Of a stretch of 64,000 nucleotides of DNA, positions 7,799 through 14,682 are shown piece by piece. The position numbers and the translations under genes are program-made. Below the pieces are notes generated by a model. It saw nothing but the letters and a program-made list of their open reading frames with translations. It did no database searches and was not told the DNA's origin. The stretch lies in NCBI GenBank assembly GCA_964575095.1, contig CAZNPA010000004.1:1-64000 (forward strand), given 5' to 3'. Within the stretch, counting starts at the first letter, position 1, and each line of letters opens with the position of its first letter. The DNA is from CAZNPA01 sp964575095. Lineage in GTDB: Bacteria > Pseudomonadota > Alphaproteobacteria > Rickettsiales > SXRF01.

Positions 7799-8713
7799 CT
7801 ACTTAGACGAAATCCCGGCGCCTGACAAGCATTTAATCTGGTGAAAGAACCCCATGCCGCACAGGATCAGCGCCGGCCAGAACTGGACGAATATCATCGC
7901 ATAGACAAAAAATAAGAAAAATCTACGGCTTGGCCAGGTTTTCGTATGAAGGTGCATCAGAGCTGTCCCCAGCAGGAAATAGGGAAAAAGCAGCATTATC
8001 AGCCCCGATTTGCCCAAAAATGCCAGTGATTCGCTGCCAAATAACGAGGATAAAGCCGCAAATGCCAACAGCCACAGCATGGTCCCCGGCATCGGAAATA
8101 CCTCGATGGCAAAATCGGGTCGGATATTACGGCCTGTGCGCGCAAGCAGATAATTGGCCAGCCAGCCATGGCCGTAGATCATCAGCGCCCACAGCCAGAC
8201 GCCCAGCGAAAATACCAGGAACGACAGTTCGCCGGCCAGTATCGTCACCGCTTCCTTATATTCATTGCCGACTTCGCTGAGGGATTGCTGCATATGCTGC
8301 GCTAAAATAGCGGGCAGGCCACCCGGCTCGCCGGCGTAAAAAAGGCCGGTTACCGCCATCAGCGCCACGGCAAACCAGGTAAGGGTGGTGAAAATAAGCC
8401 CCAGCGGGAACCAGGTGCGGCCACCGGTATAATCACGGGAAAGCAGGCTTTTTTGAGTGATGTACCAGGCGGGCAGGCCGAGGAGGAACAGGAACATGAC
8501 GCCTGCCGCCAGCTCAAGGGCGGCAATGAGCAGCGCCGCCACGATACCGCCATGGAGCGCCAGCTTCGGCGATGTGCTTAAACCCAGCCAAAACAGCGGT
8601 AACGTCGGCAAAAACAGGCAGAAAAACCCCAGCCCGCTTGCGGCCGCCAATAGAAACAGAAGGGCGGATAACACGCCGCCGGCCATTGCCTGAAACAACT
8701 CTTTTTTATGCAT
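7799..8713 (-). CDS. DUF2232 (YybS-like) integral membrane protein
   Basis: This gene encodes about 304 residues with some eight hydrophobic segments, starting with a Gly/Ala/Leu-rich pair near the N-terminus. The size, topology and position between rpsR and rplI match the DUF2232 family found there in many alphaproteobacteria. Function is unknown; a role in membrane or small-molecule transport has been suspected for relatives. I chose the ATG at 8713; an in-frame TTG at 8752 would add 13 residues. Four opposite-strand secreted-protein genes now separate it from rpsR. Confidence 0.75.
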   Translation of the reverse strand: MHKKELFQAMAGGVLSALLFLLAAASGLGFFCLFLPTLPLFWLGLSTSPKLALHGGIVAALLIAALELAAGVMFLFLLGLPAWYITQKSLLSRDYTGGRTWFPLGLIFTTLTWFAVALMAVTGLFYAGEPGGLPAILAQHMQQSLSEVGNEYKEAVTILAGELSFLVFSLGVWLWALMIYGHGWLANYLLARTGRNIRPDFAIEVFPMPGTMLWLLAFAALSSLFGSESLAFLGKSGLIMLLFPYFLLGTALMHLHTKTWPSRRFFLFFVYAMIFVQFWPALILCGMGFFHQIKCLSGAGISSK

Positions 8714-8802
8714 AAGCCACTGGAATCTGCCCGTATTGGTGAATTTTCGCAAGGACAGACTGCTGTTTTCCGCGCCGCTGTCATCAAACGGTCACATTAC
8801 TT

Positions 8803-8811
8803 TGCTATAAT
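8803..8811 (+). promoter_or_regulatory. extended -10 promoter element for the secreted-protein cluster
   Basis: TGCTATAAT (8803-8811 region) is a consensus extended -10 (TG-n-TATAAT) about 55 bases before the first secreted-protein gene. No good -35 is visible, which extended -10 promoters tolerate. Confidence 0.5.
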
Positions 8812-8866
8812 TAACCAACATAAGAATAAAAAACATTAACAGATTAATTTTTAAAGGGAGAGATTT

Positions 8867-9136
8867 ATGAGAAATATCCTTCGCTCAGTGTATAGGATGA
8901 GCTTTGTTATAGGCATCTTGATGATTGCCGCACCGCAGGCGGCACTTGCGCAGGCGGAAGCCATCAGTTTGGTGTGCACGCAGAATGGAGAGGAGCTTCA
9001 ACTTCCTCCGGGCGCTTGCGTAGTGCGCGTATGCGAAAGATCCAGCCGTGCGGGCGATCCCCCGGGAGATTTGGATCCCGATCATCAAAGCTGCGAAGGA
9101 TGCAGAGGCGACCCCTGCGTAATAAGGTATTATTGA
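8867..9136 (+). CDS. small secreted 6-Cys protein
   Basis: This gene encodes 89 residues. The N-terminus is a typical Sec signal peptide with basic residues, a hydrophobic core and cleavage after an Ala-Leu-Ala motif near residue 28. The mature part is acidic, has six Cys and carries a C-x2-C near the end, so disulfide bonding or metal binding is plausible. The strong ribosome-binding site AAAGGGAGAG precedes ATG with ideal spacing and is identical to that of the gene at 245-487. It is first of four tandem small secreted genes inserted between rpsR and DUF2232. The family was not recognised. Confidence 0.65.
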   Translation: MRNILRSVYRMSFVIGILMIAAPQAALAQAEAISLVCTQNGEELQLPPGACVVRVCERSSRAGDPPGDLDPDHQSCEGCRGDPCVIRYY

Positions 9137-9147
9137 TCGGATATTTT

Positions 9148-9402
9148 ATGAAATCCGCTTTTACCAACATCCTCAAAATCACCTGTCTTGCACTAGCGGC
9201 TTTTATTATTGCCATGCCGGAATCATCCGATGCCCGCACCCGATTCATCTATACCGCCGCCGGATACGCTCATTATCGGCAATGCATGCAGTTATCGAAC
9301 AGCGGAAATCAGGCCGCCGCCGCGGCCTGTTTTGAAAACTGGAGAAGGCGGGCAGAAGGGTATGACCATTGCCAGTTTAATTTAGATTGCGAAGGAGTTT
9401 GA
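9148..9402 (+). CDS. small secreted 4-Cys protein
   Basis: This gene encodes 84 residues. The signal peptide ends around a Ser-Asp-Ala motif near residue 30. The mature part is basic in the middle (Arg-Arg-Arg) and has four Cys. A stretch of alternating Ala, Cys and aromatic residues (Tyr-Arg-Gln-Cys, Ala-Cys-Phe-Glu-Asn-Trp) resembles a helical hairpin closed by disulfides. The start at 9148 was chosen because the signal peptide begins there. It lies 11 bases after the previous gene, so it is likely in the same operon. Function is unknown. Confidence 0.6.
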   Translation: MKSAFTNILKITCLALAAFIIAMPESSDARTRFIYTAAGYAHYRQCMQLSNSGNQAAAAACFENWRRRAEGYDHCQFNLDCEGV

Positions 9403-9404
9403 TT

Positions 9405-9680
9405 ATGAGAATGCCGGTCGCTTATAAAACGGCTCTCTTCATGGCAATCTTTTCAATCACCGCCCAGCCCGCGCCGTCGTTTGCGCAGTCCGGCGAGGTT
9501 CGGGCCTGCCTGTGCCAGATATGGGGCCCTGATGTGCCGTCGTCCCAGGAGTTGCCGGCGCAGATAACACTGGATGTCAACATGGATTGTGATGACCTAA
9601 ACACTGAACTCATGAACCAGTCCGCTGACGGTGAATATTCTATGATTTGCCAGCCGGTCTTGCGGCTCGGTCGCCTTTAG
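9405..9680 (+). CDS. small secreted 4-Cys protein
   Basis: This gene encodes 91 residues with a hydrophobic signal peptide and likely cleavage after a Phe-Ala motif near residue 27. The mature protein is acidic with four Cys, starting with a C-x-C. The ribosome-binding site GAAGGAG overlaps the end of the previous gene, and the ATG at 9405 lies two bases after that gene's stop, so the genes are co-translated. No family was recognised. Confidence 0.6.
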   Translation: MRMPVAYKTALFMAIFSITAQPAPSFAQSGEVRACLCQIWGPDVPSSQELPAQITLDVNMDCDDLNTELMNQSADGEYSMICQPVLRLGRL

Positions 9681-9711
9681 CGGTAGTTGAAAACAAGAAG
9701 GAGAGCCCATT

Positions 9712-9963
9712 ATGAAAATTTTTGAGCGAGCGCTGATAACCTCCCGCCTAATGGCGATGGTTTTAATTGCTGCCGCGCCGCAGATGGCGTTGGCGGAATA
9801 TCTTTACGTGGACGTGTACGACGATTCCAGCTGTCACTATATGTCTGCGGGTGGGGCCAGTGTATGTGAATCAACCTATAATCAAGGATGGTTCCGTTAT
9901 GAGGGGCTCACTTTACAAGAGTGCCTAAAACGCTGTGATATCGCCGAGCCGGCGATATTGTAA
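9712..9963 (+). CDS. small secreted 4-Cys protein, paralog of the 245-487 protein
   Basis: This gene encodes 83 residues with a signal peptide ending in Met-Ala-Leu-Ala near residue 28. The mature 55 residues have C-x10-C, then Gly-Leu-x4-C-x3-C, the same layout as the protein at 245-487. The ribosome-binding site AAGAAGGAGAG is strong. It is the last gene of the four-gene secreted cluster and is followed by a clear terminator. The aromatic-rich mature part (Tyr, Trp, Phe) suggests a small disulfide-bonded domain on the cell surface or in the periplasm; this is inference. Confidence 0.65.
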   Translation: MKIFERALITSRLMAMVLIAAAPQMALAEYLYVDVYDDSSCHYMSAGGASVCESTYNQGWFRYEGLTLQECLKRCDIAEPAIL

Positions 9964-9976
9964 TTTCACTCATGAT

Positions 9977-10005
9977 AAAAAACCCCGCTTTAGGCGGGGT
10001 TTTTT
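9977..10005. terminator. bidirectional rho-independent terminator
   Basis: AAAAAACCCCGC (9977-9988) and GCGGGGTTTTTT (9994-10005) form a 12-bp stem with a TTTAG loop, with T-tracts on both strands. It ends the secreted-protein operon on the plus strand and the rpsF-rpsR operon on the minus strand. Confidence 0.9.
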
Positions 10006-10048
10006 ATGAACCGGACCCCGCAATGCGCTTCGCTTATGCGGGGATTGG

Positions 10049-10327
10049 TTACTGCGTGACGAACGGCAGCAGCGCCAGGTTGCGGGCGCGTTTGATGGCG
10101 GCGGCGAGTTCGCGCTGTTTTTTATGGCAAACCGAGGTGATGCGCGAGGGCAAAATCTTTCCGCGCTCGGAGATGAAGCGCGACAGCAGCTTCACATCTT
10201 TATAGTCAATCTTGGGCGCGTGCGTGCCGGTCAACGGGCAGCTTTTCTTGCGGCGGAAAAACACCTTGCGGCCGGGGCCGGCGCCTTCGGCGGGTTTTTC
10301 GCTGGTTCTGCTGGTGGGACGTCTCAT
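10049..10327 (-). CDS. rpsR: 30S ribosomal protein S18
   Basis: A small-subunit ribosomal protein that binds S6 on the platform. The 92 residues contain the conserved core from Ile-Asp-Tyr-Lys-Asp-Val through LLSRFISERGKILPSRIT to KRARNLALLPF. The N-terminal extension of about 35 residues is rich in Arg, Pro and Gly with KVFFRRKK. Its start codon overlaps the rpsF stop (ATGA), as expected for coupled translation of partner proteins. Confidence 0.96.
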   Translation of the reverse strand: MRRPTSRTSEKPAEGAGPGRKVFFRRKKSCPLTGTHAPKIDYKDVKLLSRFISERGKILPSRITSVCHKKQRELAAAIKRARNLALLPFVTQ

Positions 10328-10722
10328 AGGGTACCTGAGGCTTCGGTGTTAACGGGCAGTTCTTCGGGAATTTCGATATCGGCAGGGCGTTCGTCGCCAC
10401 GCGTCTGCTGCATCATCACCGATGGGCCGTTGCCCAGATCGTCGACGGCAATCGTCAGCACGCGGATGACATTTTCGTTGATGCGCAGCTGGCGCTCCAT
10501 TTCTTTCACCGCCGGCGCCGGTGCGTCGATGGCGAGCATGGTGTAGTGGCCTTTGCGGTTCTTGTCGATTTTGTAGGACAGGCTCTTCAAGCCCCAATAT
10601 TCGTTGCGGACAACCTTGCCGCCGCCCTGTTCGATGACCGCAGTCAGCGATTCGGCGATCTTGGCCACGTCCTGTTTCGACAGGTCCTGACGGGCGATAA
10701 AAGTGCTCTCGTAAAGAGGCAT
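10324..10722 (-). CDS. rpsF: 30S ribosomal protein S6
   Basis: A small-subunit protein that dimerises with S18. The 132 residues start MPLYESTFIARQDLS and contain the S6 ferredoxin-like fold with NEYWGLKSLSYKI near 42-54, then an acidic Pro/Glu tail. ATG at 10722 is chosen because GGAG lies eight bases upstream; an earlier in-frame ATG gives only a four-residue extension. It is the first gene of the rpsF-rpsR operon, divergent from fabD. Confidence 0.95.
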   Translation of the reverse strand: MPLYESTFIARQDLSKQDVAKIAESLTAVIEQGGGKVVRNEYWGLKSLSYKIDKNRKGHYTMLAIDAPAPAVKEMERQLRINENVIRVLTIAVDDLGNGPSVMMQQTRGDERPADIEIPEELPVNTEASGTL

Positions 10723-10842
10723 GAAAAACTCCAAAATTTCAAATAGGGATAGGCTTTATAGCCATTTTTTTAACGATTGCAAGGGGAAAAGTCGTATTAT
10801 ATGGTCATTCCCGCACTGGCGCACAGGAATCACGGAAAAACT

Positions 10843-11784
10843 ATGAAAACAGCATTACTATTCCCCGGTCAGGGGTCGCAAACGGTGGGTATGGGCAAGG
10901 AGCTGGCCGAGCGTTTCGCCGCTGCCCGCGAGGTATTCGAGGAAGTGGACTCGGCCCTTGGTCAAAAATTATCGGAACTTATGTTTAACGGTCCGCAGGA
11001 AACCTTGACCCTGACCGAAAACGCCCAGCCGGCGATTATGGCGGCATCGATCGCGGCGCTTCGCGTCTTGCAAAAGGAAACCGGATTCGAGGTGGCGAAG
11101 GAAGCCGCGTTTGTCGCCGGGCATTCGCTGGGCGAATATTCGGCATTGTGCGCGGCGGGAAGTATTTCCCTAAGCGATACGGCGAAATTGTTGCGCTTGC
11201 GCGGCCGTGCCATGCAAGCGGCGGTGCCGCCGGGACAAGGCGCGATGGCGGTGCTTTTGGGCGCCGATATCACGCAGGCGGCCGATATTGCCAAGGAAGC
11301 GGCGGGAAGCGATGTCTGTTCGGTCGCCAACGACAACGCGCCGGGGCAGGTGGTGATCAGCGGTTCCAAAGCGGCAATCGACCGCGCCATCGACATCGCC
11401 AAGGCCAAAGGCATCAAACGCGCCATGCTCTTGGACGTCAGCGCGCCGTTTCATTGTTCGTTGATGAAACCGGCGGCTGCTGCCATGAAAGAAGCGCTGG
11501 CCCTGGCGAAGATACTTGCGCCATGCGTGCCGGTGGTCGCCAACGTCACCGCCAAAAAACAGTCCGATCCCGAAACCATTCGCCGTCTGCTGGTCGAGCA
11601 GGTGACCGGCGTCGTGCGCTGGCGCGAGTCGATGCATTATCTCAAAGCGCAGGGCGTGGCGCGCGTCATCGAAATCGGATCGGGCAAAGTGCTCTCGGGC
11701 CTCATCAAGCGCATTGAGGCGGACGTAGCGGCGGTCAATATCGGCACGCCGGCGGATTTAGATATTTTTGCCAAGGCGGCATGA
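10843..11784 (+). CDS. fabD: malonyl-CoA-ACP transacylase
   Basis: The enzyme transfers malonyl from CoA to acyl carrier protein and so supplies the elongation unit for fatty-acid synthesis. The 313 residues begin MKTALLFPGQGSQ and contain the nucleophile elbow GHSLGEYS with Ser95 and the catalytic His in Pro-Phe-His-Cys near 204. The last 34 residues (280-313) are duplicated in the chimeric remnant at 12247-12408. It heads the fabD-unknown-remnant-unknown-fabG run, and acpP and fabF follow. Confidence 0.95.
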   Translation: MKTALLFPGQGSQTVGMGKELAERFAAAREVFEEVDSALGQKLSELMFNGPQETLTLTENAQPAIMAASIAALRVLQKETGFEVAKEAAFVAGHSLGEYSALCAAGSISLSDTAKLLRLRGRAMQAAVPPGQGAMAVLLGADITQAADIAKEAAGSDVCSVANDNAPGQVVISGSKAAIDRAIDIAKAKGIKRAMLLDVSAPFHCSLMKPAAAAMKEALALAKILAPCVPVVANVTAKKQSDPETIRRLLVEQVTGVVRWRESMHYLKAQGVARVIEIGSGKVLSGLIKRIEADVAAVNIGTPADLDIFAKAA

Positions 11785-11797
11785 GAAGAGGAATTTT

Positions 11798-12244
11798 ATG
11801 AGATACGGAGAAAATCCCGATAACGATCTCTACAAGCCGATAAAACAGGCGGCCTATAAAGAGACCATACTTACGTTATGGGCGGATAAGGACGCAGACC
11901 TGTTTCGCGTTACCGCACAACTGGCGGATCACAATCAGCCAAAAGATGAAGCGGCGCAAGGTGAGGCGCGTGATGTATTGTTCAAATGTAAGCATAGGCT
12001 GCAATTGCCTAAATATCTATCAATGGAGGATGAACAGCCGTCTTTTGATCCGCAGGCAGGATATTGGCACTATGATATTCAAGCGAAAGCAAGAAGCAAC
12101 GACCCGCAAGACGTCGCTCAACGCATTCGGGATATGACAATTCTGTTTAACACCATCTGCACCGATATGAATAATAGCGCTTCACACGGTTGGGCGTCTC
12201 CCGATAAATCTCCGGCTCCTACAAGAACTATTAAAGGTAGATAG
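11798..12244 (+). CDS. hypothetical protein between fabD and fabG (copy 1)
   Basis: A 148-residue soluble, charged protein starting MRYGENPDNDLYKP. The ATG at 11798 is preceded by AGAGGAA. No family was recognised. It shares with the protein at 12419-13369 a start of Asp-x-Tyr-Lys-Pro, a short Phe-(Arg/Lys)-(Val/Ile)-Thr strand and a Trp-Ala-Ser motif in the tail, and the flanking DNA is also shared. The two are therefore likely diverged copies from a tandem duplication. A strand-helix-strand pattern is plausible. The gene is inserted in a fatty-acid synthesis operon, but nothing shows a role there. Confidence 0.6.
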   Translation: MRYGENPDNDLYKPIKQAAYKETILTLWADKDADLFRVTAQLADHNQPKDEAAQGEARDVLFKCKHRLQLPKYLSMEDEQPSFDPQAGYWHYDIQAKARSNDPQDVAQRIRDMTILFNTICTDMNNSASHGWASPDKSPAPTRTIKGR

Positions 12245-12246
12245 CA

Positions 12247-12408
12247 ATGTTCTCTCTCTCAGGTAAAAAAGCATTGGTAACGGGGGCAACCGGCGGTATC
12301 GGCGCCGGCAAAGTTTTAAGCGGGCTTATGAAACGCATCGAGCCGGAGGTGGCGGCCATGAATGTTGGCGTACCAGCCGATCTCGAAATTTTTGCCAAGG
12401 CGGCGTAG
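12247..12408 (+). pseudogene. in-frame fabG'-'fabD chimeric remnant
   Basis: An open frame of 53 residues. Residues 1-19 are identical to the start of FabG (13378), and residues 20-53 match the last 34 residues of FabD with eight mostly conservative changes. The six DNA differences in the FabG part are all synonymous third-position changes. The junction falls at ATCGG, present in both parents, so it is a microhomology breakpoint. This is what a tandem duplication of [fabD end - unknown - fabG start] would leave. The frame is intact from ATG to TAG, so a short peptide may be made. It has no catalytic residue of either parent and is called a pseudogene. Confidence 0.85.
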
Positions 12409-12418
12409 GGAAAAACTT

Positions 12419-13369
12419 ATGCGAGATATTTACAAGCCGTCACAGCCGTTGGCCTCTCTGCAAAAAGAGTACAACCACCTGAAGATCACTTTTGAGCCGA
12501 CGGCTAAAACTGCCGAGCATTTTAAAATCACCGTCGATGCCAAAGGCTTGGTTCAATTTCTGGTGCAGCAAAGCGTCAAAAATCCGGAAAAAGAAGCGCA
12601 GCGCCAGGCCATAGACTACATGCGGGCATTGCGTGATGCACTACAGGGTAGCGCAAAGAAAAATAGCAAACACTTACTGCAGGATAGCAAAAATTTACTA
12701 CCGGAAGGGTTTGAAATTGATGGTGCGGAATATATACCGGGGCTTCATGCGGGAGAATTAATGATATCAGCAGACGATGCGTTTTCCGAGGCTGTAGCGG
12801 CACAAACGGATAGCCAGCGCCTTGCAAAAGAAGTTCGCAATATTTTTGAACAGGCGCATGACATTGCCGTGGCGGCGCCGCCAAAGGCTTGGGCGAGCTC
12901 GCCGATTGACGAAACGAAACCTGTCCCCAGATCTCTTCACACGTTCGCCAAAAAACCCGGCAGGCCCATGGTAAATCCCCCCCCTATCAAGCCCGACGCT
13001 CCTGACATTACTATCGGTAATCACAAATTTATCAGCGGTCATACTTACCGCATCAATATAACAATGAAGCCGTCTATTGCGGTATCGCCGGCCGAATACG
13101 CCGACGCAATCCCCCGGTTTTTGCAGTTGCCGGAGCGCATGAAGTTTCATTCTGCTCAAATCAGTAAAGTTAGAGATGGCATTACCGTGGGGATTGATAT
13201 ATCCGTCACCAAGAACGATCATTCAGACATCCTCAATGCGAAGAAGCAATGGCAGGAGCAGATCACCGAGGCATGCAGAAACGCGCATTATGAGGCGATA
13301 CCATATCTTAAGAGAGATAAGCAAACACCGCATCCTCCTGCCGGAGATTCGGGCCATCATAGAAGGTAG
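12419..13369 (+). CDS. hypothetical protein between fabD and fabG (copy 2, longer)
   Basis: This gene encodes 316 residues starting MRDIYKPSQP, with the ATG at 12419 placed after the chimera stop exactly as copy 1 is placed after fabD. The N-terminal half (about 25-165) resembles the protein at 11798-12244 in layout and in a WASS/WASP motif. A Pro-rich linker follows (170-215). The C-terminal half (about 220-300) has a second strand-helix-strand unit (His-Thr-Tyr-Arg-Ile-Asn-Ile-Thr-Met), possibly an internal repeat. There is no signal peptide or membrane segment. Function is unknown. Confidence 0.6.
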   Translation: MRDIYKPSQPLASLQKEYNHLKITFEPTAKTAEHFKITVDAKGLVQFLVQQSVKNPEKEAQRQAIDYMRALRDALQGSAKKNSKHLLQDSKNLLPEGFEIDGAEYIPGLHAGELMISADDAFSEAVAAQTDSQRLAKEVRNIFEQAHDIAVAAPPKAWASSPIDETKPVPRSLHTFAKKPGRPMVNPPPIKPDAPDITIGNHKFISGHTYRINITMKPSIAVSPAEYADAIPRFLQLPERMKFHSAQISKVRDGITVGIDISVTKNDHSDILNAKKQWQEQITEACRNAHYEAIPYLKRDKQTPHPPAGDSGHHRR

Positions 13370-13377
13370 CTGTTTTT

Positions 13378-14112
13378 ATGTTCTCCCTCTCAGGTAAAAA
13401 AGCATTGGTCACCGGCGCCACCGGCGGTATCGGTGGCGCGATTGCATCTGCGCTGCATCAAGCCGGCGCCACGGCTGCCATCTCCGGCAGCAAGCAGGAA
13501 AAACTCGATGCGCTGGCTTCGCAACTCTCCGGCGCGATCCCGATCGTGTGCGATTTATCAAAACTGGATACGGTCGAGAATTTAATTAAAGAGGCCGAAG
13601 AAAAATTGGGTGGGATCGATATCCTTATCTGCAACGCCGGCGTCACGCGCGACAATATTTCCTTGCGCATGAAAGACGAAGAATGGCAGCAGGTGATTGA
13701 TGTTAATTTAACGGCAAGTTTCCGGCTCACGCGCGCTGCGATGAAGGGAATGCTGAAGCGTCGCGCCGGGCGCATCATTTACATCACCTCCGTCGTCGGC
13801 TGGACGGGAAACCCGGGCCAGGCCAATTACTGCGCCAGCAAAGCGGGCTTAACCGGCATGGCCAAATCGTTTGCGCAGGAAGTGGCGACGCGCAACATCA
13901 CGGTGAATTGCATCGCGCCGGGATTTATCGCGACTAACATGACCGAAGCATTGACGGAAGATCAGAAAGCCAAGATCAACCAAAATATTCCGCTGGGGCG
14001 GATGGGATCGGCTGCCGAGATCGCCGCCGGTGCATTATTCTTGGCCAGCGATGAAGCGAGTTACATCACCGGCCAGACGCTGCATGTGAATGGCGGAATG
14101 TTTATGAGTTAG
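13378..14112 (+). CDS. fabG: 3-oxoacyl-ACP reductase
   Basis: The NADPH-dependent ketoreductase of fatty-acid elongation. The 244 residues form a short-chain dehydrogenase: TGATGGIG at 12-19 for the cofactor, Asn-Ala-Gly at 86-88, and the catalytic Ser138, Tyr151 and Lys155. The protein ends with the usual YITGQTLHVNGGM segment. The first 19 codons are duplicated at 12247. The ribosome-binding site GAAGGTAG lies at the end of the preceding gene and is also conserved before the remnant. Confidence 0.96.
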   Translation: MFSLSGKKALVTGATGGIGGAIASALHQAGATAAISGSKQEKLDALASQLSGAIPIVCDLSKLDTVENLIKEAEEKLGGIDILICNAGVTRDNISLRMKDEEWQQVIDVNLTASFRLTRAAMKGMLKRRAGRIIYITSVVGWTGNPGQANYCASKAGLTGMAKSFAQEVATRNITVNCIAPGFIATNMTEALTEDQKAKINQNIPLGRMGSAAEIAAGALFLASDEASYITGQTLHVNGGMFMS

Positions 14113-14175
14113 TGGCGAGAATTATTCGGCTATTCTTGTTTATTACTCGCCACTCGCCACTCGCCACTCACCACT
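14111..14175. repeat. heptamer repeat palindrome after fabG
   Basis: AGTGGCGAG (14111-14119), beginning in the fabG stop codon, is complementary to a run of 7-mers ACTCGCC x3 plus ACTCACC at 14145-14172. The arms form a hairpin around a 25-base loop and could attenuate transcription after fabG. The same 7-mers occur in the oxidoreductase gene at 30595-30824. Confidence 0.8.
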
Positions 14176-14224
14176 ATTTTCCCTAGCAAAACCAAACCAC
14201 TTATGCTAAAAAACATCGAATCGC

Positions 14225-14252
14225 TTGACCTTTCTCGCCGGATGGCTAAAGT
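14225..14252 (+). promoter_or_regulatory. candidate sigma-70 promoter for acpP
   Basis: TTGACC (14225-14230) and TAAAGT (14247-14252) are separated by 16 bases and end about 40 bases before the acpP start. An own promoter is expected for acpP, whose product is needed in great excess. Confidence 0.4.
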
Positions 14253-14293
14253 CTGCCGCTCGATTATTCGTTAACAGTTAAAGGATGGACGAC

Positions 14294-14536
14294 ATGAGTG
14301 ACATTGCTGAACGCGTAAAGAAAATCGTGGTAGAGCACCTGGGCGTCGATGCTGCCAAGGCCGTACCCGAAGCCAGCTTCATTGACGATCTGGGCGCCGA
14401 CAGCCTGGATACCGTGGAACTGGTTATGGCGTTCGAAGAGGAATTCAACATCGAAATCCCCGATGACGCCGCCGAAAAAATCCTGACGCTTCAGGATGCC
14501 ATTAACTACATCCAACAAAATGCGAAAGCCGCATAA
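14294..14536 (+). CDS. acpP: acyl carrier protein
   Basis: The carrier of growing acyl chains in fatty-acid synthesis. The 80 residues are acidic and mostly helical. The 4'-phosphopantetheine attachment site is Ser37 in GADSLD. ATG at 14294 is chosen because AAAGGA lies at the right distance; the ATG at 14285 overlaps that site. It is flanked by repeat-bearing spacers on both sides, with fabG upstream and fabF downstream. Confidence 0.96.
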   Translation: MSDIAERVKKIVVEHLGVDAAKAVPEASFIDDLGADSLDTVELVMAFEEEFNIEIPDDAAEKILTLQDAINYIQQNAKAA

Positions 14537-14662
14537 GCGCAATCTAGCAGTGAATTGCGTCGTTGCTCGTTTTATTAAAAATCCTCACGTACTATAATGT
14601 ACGCTCCGGTTTTTAAAAAACTCGTGCCTAGCACTTCACTTGCCATATTGCGTTTCTGTTTT
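14537..14662. repeat. long imperfect palindrome between acpP and fabF
   Basis: The 146-base acpP-fabF spacer is largely one imperfect inverted repeat. CGCAAT...GCAGTGAA...TGCTCG on the left (about 14538-14570) is mirrored by CTCGTG...TTCACTTGCC...ATTGCG on the right (about 14621-14654). The centre holds a stem CGTAC-tataat-GTACG (about 14587-14602) flanked by AAAAATC and GGTTTTT. It looks like a mobile palindromic unit or a complex attenuator. No protein is encoded. Confidence 0.7.
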
Positions 14663-14682
14663 TTAAAGATTAAAAAATCTCT

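Noticed and set aside
10777..10842. 22-codon N-terminal extension of FabD
   Set aside because: FabD homology begins at MKTALLFPGQ; the upstream codons have no conserved content and overlap the likely promoter region.
12362..12418. Upstream in-frame extension of the second unknown gene
   Set aside because: These codons are the fabD' part of the chimera read in another frame; the ATG at 12419 matches the position of copy 1 relative to fabD.
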